This document shows positions 1-5,558 of a DNA stretch of 7,080 nt, piece after piece. Each line of letters opens with the position of its first letter. Within the stretch, counting starts at the first letter, position 1. The notes beneath the pieces were generated by a model, which was given only the letters and a program-made list of their open reading frames with translations, did not search any database and had not been told where the DNA came from. Source of the stretch: JAIVJN01 sp036732565 (lineage in GTDB: Bacteria; Acidobacteriota; Vicinamibacteria; Vicinamibacterales; UBA2999); contig DAINCF010000378.1 of NCBI GenBank assembly GCA_036732565.1, positions 1 to 7,080 of the forward strand, read 5' to 3'. The translations under genes were made by a program, and so were the position numbers.

Positions 1-876
1 GGCGCGTTTGCCGAGCGCATCCGGTTCTCGAGCTACCTGATCTTCGTCAGCCTCTTCAGCATCTTCATCTACGCGCCGCTCGCGCACTGGACGTGGCATC
101 CCAACGGCTTCCTGCGCGTCTGGGGCGTGCTCGACTTCGCGGGCGGGACCGTCGTGCACATGTCGGCGGGGTTTGCCGCCCTGGCCGGCTCGATGGTGCT
201 CGGTCGCCGGTACAGCCACCTCGCCGGCACCCTGCACCTCCCGGCGCACATCCCGTTCGTCATCCTCGGCACCGGCATGCTGTGGTTCGGGTGGTTCGGC
301 TTCAACGCCGGGTCGGCGCTCGCCGCCAGCCCGGCGGCCGTGCAGGCGTTCGCCACCACGAACACGGCTTCGGCGAGCGCGATGATGGCCTGGGTCTTCT
401 TCGAGTGGCTGCGAGGGCTGAAGCCATCGGCGATGGGCGCCTGCATCGGCGCGGTCGTCGGACTCGTGGCCATCACGCCGGCCGCCGGATATGTCTCGAT
501 CGCGGCCAGTCTCGTCATCGGCGTGGCCGCCAGCGGCGCGAGCAACATCGCGGTCCATTGGAAGTCGAAGTCGACGATCGACGACACCCTGGACGTCTTC
601 CCGTGCCATGGCGTCGGCGGCATCGCGGGCATGATTCTCACGGCGGTATTCGCCCTCAACGGCGGCCTCATCACCGGCTCGCCCGACCTGTTCCTCAAAC
701 ACCTCGCCGCCCTCGGGCTCGTTGGCGTCTTCTCGTTCGGCGGCTCGTGGCTCCTCTATCACGTGACGAACTTCATCTCGCCGCTGCGCGTCGAGGAGCA
801 TCACGAACAGCTCGGCCTCGATCTCTCGCAGCATGGCGAATCGCTCGGCATCACCGATCTCGCGATAGCCGATTGA
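1..876 (+). CDS. amt: Ammonium transporter (Amt/MEP/Rh family), 5'-truncated
   Basis: Frame 1 is open from the first base to a TGA at 874-876, giving 291 residues; about the first 130 residues of a roughly 400-residue Amt protein lie upstream of the window. The visible part starts at the GAFAERIRFS motif. It then shows DFAGGTVVH (residues 45-53), whose His53 matches the first pore histidine (His168 of E. coli AmtB), WFGWFGFNAGS (95-105), and DVFPCHGVGGIAG (198-210), whose His203 matches the second pore histidine (His318). Several hydrophobic helices lie between these motifs. The cytoplasmic tail, RVEEHHEQLGLDLSQHGE, resembles the AmtB tail that contacts the P-II protein GlnK. The role is ammonium/ammonia conduction across the inner membrane. 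A shorter ORF beginning with GTG at 127 lies inside a transmembrane motif and is not the true start. No glnK follows; glutamate dehydrogenase is the next gene, 124 bases downstream. Confidence 0.97.
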   Translation, partial: GAFAERIRFSSYLIFVSLFSIFIYAPLAHWTWHPNGFLRVWGVLDFAGGTVVHMSAGFAALAGSMVLGRRYSHLAGTLHLPAHIPFVILGTGMLWFGWFGFNAGSALAASPAAVQAFATTNTASASAMMAWVFFEWLRGLKPSAMGACIGAVVGLVAITPAAGYVSIAASLVIGVAASGASNIAVHWKSKSTIDDTLDVFPCHGVGGIAGMILTAVFALNGGLITGSPDLFLKHLAALGLVGVFSFGGSWLLYHVTNFISPLRVEEHHEQLGLDLSQHGESLGITDLAIAD

Positions 877-880
877 GGTT

Positions 881-907
881 GGGCCGGCCTGAAGGCCGGC
901 CCCTACG
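881..907 (+). repeat. REP-like hairpin repeat, copy 1
   Basis: GGGCCGGCC (881-889) and GGCCGGCCC (894-902) form a perfect 9-bp stem around a TGAA loop, extendable to 10 bp with a GA loop. The right arm runs into the flank CTACGA (903-908). The stem starts four bases after the ammonium transporter stop codon, so it could end that transcript, although no T-run follows. The flank CTACGA recurs at two other palindromes in this window, which marks it as a dispersed repeat family and not a unique terminator. Confidence 0.7.
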
Positions 908-952
908 AATGCGCTGCCGTCGTCGCGGCCCGCCCAACACGAATGCCCTACG

Positions 953-983
953 GTCGTAGCGGCCGCCCTTTAGGGCGGCCGTT
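953..983 (-). repeat. REP-like hairpin repeat, copy 2 (inverted)
   Basis: CGGCCGCCC (960-968) and GGGCGGCCG (973-981) form a perfect 9-bp stem around TTTA, or 10 bp with a 2-base loop. Read on the minus strand, the palindrome is followed by GCTACGAC, the same CTACGA flank as copies 1 and 3. It therefore faces copy 1, with about 50 bases between the two tails, and the pair forms one composite element. The 8-mer ACGAATGC occurs at 905-912 and again at 939-946 inside this spacer. The hairpin ends about 20 bases before the dehydrogenase start, so it probably lies at or just upstream of that gene's promoter. Confidence 0.65.
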
Positions 984-988
984 GCCCT

Positions 989-994
989 TAGAAT
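989..994 (+). promoter_or_regulatory. Candidate -10 box for a leaderless glutamate dehydrogenase mRNA
   Basis: TAGAAT matches the TATAAT consensus at five of six positions and ends six bases before the ATG at 1001. That spacing would place transcription initiation at or next to the start codon. The 5' side of the ATG (aatctccgg) has no Shine-Dalgarno sequence, which fits a leaderless transcript. No clear -35 box is present; the expected place falls inside the copy 2 hairpin. Inference from pattern only. Confidence 0.35.
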
Positions 995-1000
995 CTCCGG

Positions 1001-2416
1001 ATGACCGGGGACAAGAACTTCTTCGACGAGGTCGATCAATACTTCTACGCCGCGGCGCGATTCACCGACTATCCGCCCGGGCTGCTCGATCAGATTCGAC
1101 GCTGCAACAGCGTCTATCGCTTCTCCTTCCCGATCCGCCGCGACGATGGCCGTATCGAGGTGCTCGACGGATGGCGGGTCGAGCACAGCCATCACAAGAT
1201 GCCGGTCAAGGGCGGCATCCGCTACAGTCCCGACGTCTACGAGGAAGAGGTCATGGCGCTCGCCGCCCTCATGACCTACAAGTGCGCCATCGTCGACGTG
1301 CCGTTCGGCGGCGCGAAGGGCGGCATTCGCATCGACGCCAAAGCCTACTCCGTCACCGAGCTGGAACGCATCACGCGACGCTACACCCACGAGCTGGTGA
1401 AGAAGTTGTTCATCGGCCCGGGTCTCGACGTGCCGGCGCCGGATTACGGGACCGGCGAACGCGAGATGGCGTGGATCGCCGATACCTATTCCGCGTTCAA
1501 CCCGGGGCAGCTGGACGCCATGGGCTGCGTCACCGGCAAGCCGGTCACCCAAGGCGGCGTGCGTGGCCGCAAAGAGGCGACCGGCCGCGGCCTCTTCTTC
1601 GCGCTCCGCGAGGCGTGCGCGCAAGCCGAGGACATGACGCGGTTGGGGCTGTCACGCGGCATCGACGGCAAGCGCGTAGTCGTGCAGGGTCTTGGCAATG
1701 TCGGCTATCACGCGGCGAAGTTCTGTCGCGAGGGCGGCGCGGTGATCGTCGCGATCGCCGAACGAGAGGGTGCCATCGCCGATGCGAAGGGACTCGACGA
1801 AGACAAGGTCTTCGCCCATCGTCAGCAGACGGGATCGATCCTGAACTTTCCCGGCGCCACCAACCTCACATCAAACGCCGAGGCCCTGGAGCTCGAGTGC
1901 GATGTCCTGATTCCCGCGGCCCTCGAGGGCGTGTTCACTGCTGACAACGCGCCTCGGATCAAAGCCAAGATCGTCCTCGAAGGCGCGAACGGACCGACCA
2001 CGCCCGCCGCCGATCCGATCTTCGGGCAGAAGGGGATCCTCGTGATTCCGGACATCTACGCCAACGCCGGCGGCGTGACCGTGTCCTACTTCGAGTGGGT
2101 CAAGAACCTCTCGCACCTGCGCTTCGGGCGGCTGTCGAAGCGGCACGAGCAGGCCAACGAGCTCGCCATGCTCAAAGCCATCGAGGTGGCCACCAGCAAG
2201 AAGTTCAGCGACGAGGAGCGCGCGTTGCTCGCCAGAGGGCCCGACGAGCAAGACCTCGTCAACTCGGGGCTCGAGGAGACCATGATCAACGCGTACCACA
2301 GCCTTCTCGACACGCGGAATCGACACGAGAGCGTGCCGGACCTCCGCGTCGCCGCCTTCCTCAACGCGCTCCACAAGATCGCGCGGTCGTACCTGGAGCT
2401 CGGGATCTTCCCGTAA
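1001..2416 (+). CDS. gdhA: Glutamate dehydrogenase, animal-like type (Glu/Leu/Phe/Val dehydrogenase family)
   Basis: The enzyme reversibly aminates 2-oxoglutarate to glutamate with NAD(P)H in the cytoplasm. Of its 471 residues, the N-terminal domain holds PVKGGIRY (Lys70), MTYKCAIVDVPFGGAKGG (Lys94, Lys106) and DVPAPD (Asp148). The spacing of these residues matches the substrate-binding and catalytic lysines and aspartate of the family. The Rossmann domain has VVVQGLGNVG (226-235). Glu254 ends the second beta strand, suggesting use of NAD or both cofactors. EGANGPTTP (327-335) and NAGGVTVSYFEW (355-366) are family signatures. Residues about 376-424 form an insert resembling a shortened antenna of animal enzymes. 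The start is fixed by an in-frame TAG at 989-991 with ATG 1001 as the first ATG after it. No ribosome binding site is visible. The gene follows an ammonium transporter, consistent with ammonium assimilation. The gene converges with the downstream permease. Confidence 0.96.
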   Translation: MTGDKNFFDEVDQYFYAAARFTDYPPGLLDQIRRCNSVYRFSFPIRRDDGRIEVLDGWRVEHSHHKMPVKGGIRYSPDVYEEEVMALAALMTYKCAIVDVPFGGAKGGIRIDAKAYSVTELERITRRYTHELVKKLFIGPGLDVPAPDYGTGEREMAWIADTYSAFNPGQLDAMGCVTGKPVTQGGVRGRKEATGRGLFFALREACAQAEDMTRLGLSRGIDGKRVVVQGLGNVGYHAAKFCREGGAVIVAIAEREGAIADAKGLDEDKVFAHRQQTGSILNFPGATNLTSNAEALELECDVLIPAALEGVFTADNAPRIKAKIVLEGANGPTTPAADPIFGQKGILVIPDIYANAGGVTVSYFEWVKNLSHLRFGRLSKRHEQANELAMLKAIEVATSKKFSDEERALLARGPDEQDLVNSGLEETMINAYHSLLDTRNRHESVPDLRVAAFLNALHKIARSYLELGIFP

Positions 2417-2472
2417 CTCGTACGGAGGACACCCTTTCAGCACTGCCGGGATCGCATCGAATCGGCACGTGC

Positions 2473-2500
2473 AGGGGCGGTTCGCGAACCGCCCCTACGA
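2473..2500 (+). repeat. REP-like hairpin repeat, copy 3; likely bidirectional terminator
   Basis: Positions 2473-2496 are a perfect 24-base palindrome: AGGGGCGGTT, loop CGCG, AACCGCCCCT, followed by ACGA, so that CTACGA spans 2495-2500. The flank is the same as in copies 1 and 2. The element sits between the convergent dehydrogenase (stop 2414-2416) and permease (stop 2495-2497), where a two-way terminator would be expected. Its last bases overlap the permease stop codon. The 56 bases between the dehydrogenase stop and the palindrome hold nothing else I recognise. Confidence 0.7.
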
Positions 2501-4972
2501 TCGCAGCGCCACGATAGGATCCACGCGGCTCGCTCGACGTGCTGGAATGTAGATGGCCAGCGCGGCGACGACGATCAGAATGGCGGGGATGGCGATGAAC
2601 GTCACGGGATCGATGCCATTCACGTCGAAGAGCAGTTGCTCGACGTAGCCCGCCGCGAACGCCGCGGCGACGATGCCGACGAGGATGCCGGCGAACGTGA
2701 GGACGAGCCCCTGCTTGAACACCAGGCCCCGCACTTCTCCCGCAGTCGCGCCGAGCGCGAGCCGCACGCCAATTTCGCGCGTGCGCTGGCTCACCGAGTA
2801 GGCCATGACCCCGTAGACGCCAATCGACGCCAACAGCAGCGCGAGCAGACCGAAGACCGCCAGCAGGAGCGCGCCCATGCGGGCCGCCCAGAGCCCCTGA
2901 TCGAAGATGGCGTTCATCGTGAACACGGCCGTCAGCGGCATCTGCGGCTCCATCTGCTGAATCGCAGCGCGCACGGAGCCGAGGGTCGATTCCGGCGTCC
3001 GGCTGCGAAGAATCACCGTGACACCCGTTTGTGGAACCTGACGCAAGGACTGGTAGATGTACGGCTGCGGCTCCTCGCCGATGAAGTTGTACTTGCTGTC
3101 GCGAGCGATGCCGACGACCTCGACCAGGGCCTCCCGCCCGAAGAACCGGAACCGTTTGCCGAGCGCGTCCTGTTCAGGCCAGAACCGCTTGGCCATGGTC
3201 TCGTTGATGATGACGACCTGAGGCGCCTCCGGCAGCTCGTTCGCTCCGAAATCGCGACCGCGCAGCAGTGGAATGCCTGTGCTCTCGAAGTACCCCTCAC
3301 CGATCGCCGTGATCTGCACGAAGCGACCTGCCCGCGCATCGGTCGCATCCTGCCCCTCGAGAAACACGCTGCGCGCGAAGCCTCCACCGAACATCGGCGC
3401 CGCGTTGGCGATGGCCGCGCGCTCCACGCCCGGAATGGAGCGCGCCCGCTCCAGAAGGTCTCGCTGCCGATCGACCGCCGCCTCGAGCCCCATTCCGCGA
3501 GTCGCCAGATCGAACGAGAAGACGGCGAGTCGCGCCGGATCGAAGCCCGTATCGATTTGGCGCGCGTTGTCGAGGCTGCGCAAGAACAAGCCGGCGCCGA
3601 TCAGCGCGATGAGCGACAGCGCGACCTGTCCGACGACCAGCGTGTTACGAATCGAGAAGCGCTGCCGACTGACGCTGGGCTGACTCGAGCGATCCTTGAG
3701 CTCGGTCACCAGGTCCGGCCGCGAGAACTGCCACGCGGGAACGAGACCGAACAGGAGCCCGGTGCCCATCGCGATGACCGTGGTGAACGCGAGCACCGGC
3801 CCGTCCAGCGGCATGGACAACGCGTTGTCCGGAAGGAACGGAGGACGCATGGCGAGGAGCGCCGAGCGCGCCCACAGCGCGATGACCAATCCGGCCACGC
3901 CGCCGACGAGACCGAGCAGCACGCTCTCGACCAGCAGCTGCCGTATCAGTCGCCCCCGGCTGGCGCCGAGTGACAGGCGTACGGCGATCTCCTGACGTCG
4001 GGCTGATGCGCGCGCCAGCAACAGGTTCGCGACGTTCGCGCACGCGATCAGGAGCACCACGCCGACAATCACCATGAGCAAGGCGCCGGCGGTCGTGAAG
4101 TTCTGCCGCTGTTGCGGATTGGCACCGAGCGCGCTATCAGCCACCGGCACCACGGCGACATTGCGGCCTCGGTTCTCGACCGCGTACTCTTGCGCGAGCG
4201 CGGAACCAATCGCGCCAAGGTTGGCCTGGGCCGCTTCGACGGTGACACCGGGCTTCAATCGTCCCGCCATGCCGAACAGCAGCGTGCGGCGCGAATCCCA
4301 GTTGTCGCGAATGAATCCCGTGGTCGTTTCTCGATACATCGAGAACGGCACCCACATCTCTGGTCCGCCGATCGCGTTGGTGCCGTTGAAGCCTTCCGCG
4401 GTGACGCCGACGACCGTGAACGACCGGCCGTTGACCTCGATCGCCTGGCCAACCATGGTGGAATCGCCGCCGAAGCGCCGTTGCCAGAGCCCGTAGCTCA
4501 GCACCACGACCGGCGACGCGCCGAGCGCGCCATCGTCTTCGCTGGCCAGGCCTCGTCCAGACGCCATCGGGGCACCGAGCAGATTGAAGTAGTTGCTGGT
4601 CACGATCTGACCAAATACCTGTTCCGGCTCGCCGCGGCCGCCGGACAGCGCGAGCGGCGCAAAGGTCCACGCCGCCATGCCGTCGAAGACCTGGTTTTGC
4701 GCGCGGTAGTCCTCGAAGTTGAGCCGCGAGGTCGGCATCAAGCCGCCCACCCCACCCGCGTTGCGGTTCCGCTCGTCGGTCGTGAAGACCGTCATCAGTC
4801 GCGCCGGCTCTTTCATCGGCAGCGACTGGAGGAAGACCTCGTTGATCAACGAGAAGATGGCGGTGTTGGCGCCGACGCCCAGGCCCAACGACAGCGCGGC
4901 CACGCCCGTGACCACGGGACTACGCATCAACACGCGCATGCCGTAGCGAACGTCGTGCAACAGGGTGCTCAT
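2495..4972 (-). CDS. ADOP-type ABC transporter permease (MacB/FtsX-like, duplicated)
   Basis: This 825-residue inner-membrane protein has the ADOP layout: two MacB-like halves fused in one chain. The N-terminus, MSTLLHDVRYGMRVLMRSP, and the helix at about 21-50 are typical. A periplasmic MacB_PCD region spans about 55-285. The first FtsX domain (about 295-415) contains NVANLLLARASARRQEIAVR and the LGASRGRL motif. A central helix (about 443-465) leads to a second periplasmic region (about 470-690). The second FtsX domain (about 697-825) contains REIGVRLALGA and ends PARRASRVDPIVALRS. Such proteins are presumed partners of separately encoded MacB-like ATPases in export or envelope functions; the substrate is unknown and no ATPase gene is in the window. 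ATG 4972 was chosen because GGAGGG lies four bases upstream and the family begins there. The in-frame extension to 5227 lacks family character and overlaps the divergent gene. The stop TAG lies in hairpin repeat copy 3. Confidence 0.93.
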   Translation of the reverse strand: MSTLLHDVRYGMRVLMRSPVVTGVAALSLGLGVGANTAIFSLINEVFLQSLPMKEPARLMTVFTTDERNRNAGGVGGLMPTSRLNFEDYRAQNQVFDGMAAWTFAPLALSGGRGEPEQVFGQIVTSNYFNLLGAPMASGRGLASEDDGALGASPVVVLSYGLWQRRFGGDSTMVGQAIEVNGRSFTVVGVTAEGFNGTNAIGGPEMWVPFSMYRETTTGFIRDNWDSRRTLLFGMAGRLKPGVTVEAAQANLGAIGSALAQEYAVENRGRNVAVVPVADSALGANPQQRQNFTTAGALLMVIVGVVLLIACANVANLLLARASARRQEIAVRLSLGASRGRLIRQLLVESVLLGLVGGVAGLVIALWARSALLAMRPPFLPDNALSMPLDGPVLAFTTVIAMGTGLLFGLVPAWQFSRPDLVTELKDRSSQPSVSRQRFSIRNTLVVGQVALSLIALIGAGLFLRSLDNARQIDTGFDPARLAVFSFDLATRGMGLEAAVDRQRDLLERARSIPGVERAAIANAAPMFGGGFARSVFLEGQDATDARAGRFVQITAIGEGYFESTGIPLLRGRDFGANELPEAPQVVIINETMAKRFWPEQDALGKRFRFFGREALVEVVGIARDSKYNFIGEEPQPYIYQSLRQVPQTGVTVILRSRTPESTLGSVRAAIQQMEPQMPLTAVFTMNAIFDQGLWAARMGALLLAVFGLLALLLASIGVYGVMAYSVSQRTREIGVRLALGATAGEVRGLVFKQGLVLTFAGILVGIVAAAFAAGYVEQLLFDVNGIDPVTFIAIPAILIVVAALAIYIPARRASRVDPIVALRS

Positions 4973-4976
4973 GAAG

Positions 4977-4982
4977 CCCTCC
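4977..4982 (-). promoter_or_regulatory. Ribosome binding site deciding the ADOP permease start
   Basis: Read on the minus strand, GGAGGG is followed by CTTC and then ATG (4972-4970). It is the only strong Shine-Dalgarno sequence seen upstream of any complete gene in the window. It supports the 825-residue product over the 910-residue extended ORF. Confidence 0.8.
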
Positions 4983-5183
4983 GACAAGCGAGGCACGTGC
5001 CAACCGTCGAGGCAGCCTCGGCGCGCAAAGCCGCCATCGGTCAGCGATTTACGGCCATCCTCCGCATCCACACGATCACCCGGTGGTTCGGAGGTGTTCG
5101 AGGGCGGACAGTCTCGTCCGAACACGACACGAGCGCCGATGGCGTGGCGCGCGAAATGCGATAGTATGCGCTCGGTCCACGAG
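4983..5183. promoter_or_regulatory. Divergent intergenic region with overlapping dyads
   Basis: This region separates the divergent permease and DsrE-like genes and must hold both promoters. It contains GGCACGTGCC (4992-5001), the dyad CGAGGC-A-GCCTCG (5008-5020), and a cluster of overlapping inverted repeats at 5086-5125: GTTCGGA/TCCGAAC (5086-5092 with 5117-5123), GTGTTCG/CGAACAC (5094-5100 with 5119-5125) and CGGAC/GTCCG (5105-5109 with 5116-5120). TAGTAT at 5162-5167 is a weak -10 candidate for the plus-strand gene. I found no convincing -35 box on either strand. Operator roles are inference. Confidence 0.35.
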
Positions 5184-5543
5184 ATGAAGGTTCTCATCAA
5201 GAGTGCGTGGGGATCCGCGGATCCCACGCAGGCCGCCTTCCCGTTCCATCACGCCAACGCCTTCGCCGAGGCCGGGCACGACGTGCAGATCTTCTTGCTT
5301 GGCGAAGCCGTGACGGTGATGCGCTCGGTGGTCGCCGACGCGATCCATCCCGTCGGTTGGCCACCGCTGTCAGAAGGCCTGGCGACAACGGTCGGACGGA
5401 AGATCGCGATTCACGTTTGAGGGGCGTGCGCGAGGGCCCGGGGGGTCCTCGAATCGGATCTGGCCGGCAAGAACGCGACGTTCGCGAATCCGGGGATCTT
5501 CGTCGGCCTCGTGGCGTGGGCCGACAAAGTGATCACTGAATGA
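5184..5543 (+). CDS. DsrE/DsrF-like protein, candidate selenoprotein with in-frame TGA (Sec79)
   Basis: The frame runs from ATG 5184 to TGA 5541-5543 (119 residues, the usual family size) if the TGA at 5418-5420 is read as selenocysteine. Before it come MKVLIKSAWGSADPTQAAFP, a helix ending AGHDVQIFLLGEAV (30-43) and GWPPLSE (58-64), all DsrE-like. After IAIHV-Sec79 comes GACARARG (80-87), then ESDLAGKNATFANPGIFVGL and WADKVITE, which match the family C-terminus. Relatives have cysteine at position 79 (CGxCAKARG), near the reactive Cys78 of DsrE/TusD. Sec79 and Cys82 form a UxxC redox motif. A SECIS-like hairpin lies at 5431-5451. The role is probably small-protein sulfur or selenium transfer or thiol redox in the cytoplasm; the partner is unknown. 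ATG 5166 would add six residues; 5184 gives the usual MKVLI start. No strong ribosome binding site is seen. The alternative is a pseudogene or read error from TGC to TGA. Confidence 0.85.
5431..5451 (+). promoter_or_regulatory. Candidate bacterial SECIS element
   Basis: CGAGGGCCC (5431-5439) pairs with GGGTCCTCG (5443-5451) over 9 bp, with one G-U wobble (5436-5446), closing a GGG loop (5440-5442). The stem begins 10 bases and the loop 19 bases after the TGA at 5418-5420. Bacterial SECIS elements are hairpins inside the reading frame just after the UGA, usually with the loop about 16-37 bases away and a G among its first bases; they recruit SelB with Sec-tRNA. All these criteria are met by inspection. 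The stem also encodes ARARGVLE, so some of its form reflects protein coding. Confidence 0.75.
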
Positions 5544-5558
5544 CGACGCCCGTCATTC
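5538..5558. terminator. Palindrome holding both convergent stop codons
   Basis: GAATGACG (5538-5545) pairs with CGTCATTC (5551-5558), an 8-bp stem around ACGCC. The plus-strand TGA of the DsrE-like gene (5541-5543) and the minus-strand TGA of the second permease (5553-5555) lie in the two arms. Only nine bases separate the two coding regions, so this palindrome is the only room for a terminator. There is no T-run, so its strength as a terminator is uncertain. Confidence 0.5.

Noticed and set aside
127..876. Ammonium transporter starting at GTG 127
   Set aside because: The family sequence continues upstream in the same frame to the window edge, so this start is internal.
881..981. CRISPR-like or attachment-site reading of the paired palindromes
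   Set aside because: There are only two facing copies, no regular spacers, no integrase and no tRNA gene; a dispersed hairpin repeat explains them better.
851..1624. Minus-strand ORF of 257 codons opposite glutamate dehydrogenase
   Set aside because: It is a shadow of the dehydrogenase reading frame with no recognisable domain, and it crosses the repeat-bearing intergenic region.
2636..3973. Long plus-strand ORF of 445 codons opposite the first permease
   Set aside because: The translation is low in complexity and rich in Arg, Glu, His and Asp, typical of the antisense frame of a GC-rich gene. The opposite strand encodes a clear permease.
4112..5164. Plus-strand ORF of 350 codons opposite the start of the first permease
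   Set aside because: It has the same antisense composition, no recognisable domain, and overlaps a well-supported gene.
4973..5227. N-terminal extension of the first permease to a start at 5227
   Set aside because: The added 85 residues have no family character and overlap the DsrE-like gene, while ATG 4972 has an excellent ribosome binding site and a typical ADOP N-terminus.
5184..5420. DsrE-like gene as a truncated 78-residue protein or a pseudogene
   Set aside because: The frame downstream of the TGA is intact and family-like to a normal end, the TGA replaces the conserved cysteine exactly, and a SECIS-like hairpin follows. A read error is still possible and is stated as the main alternative.
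5418..5420. TGA read as tryptophan under an altered genetic code
   Set aside because: TGA ends the ammonium transporter, the second permease and the DsrE-like gene itself, so it works as a stop codon here.
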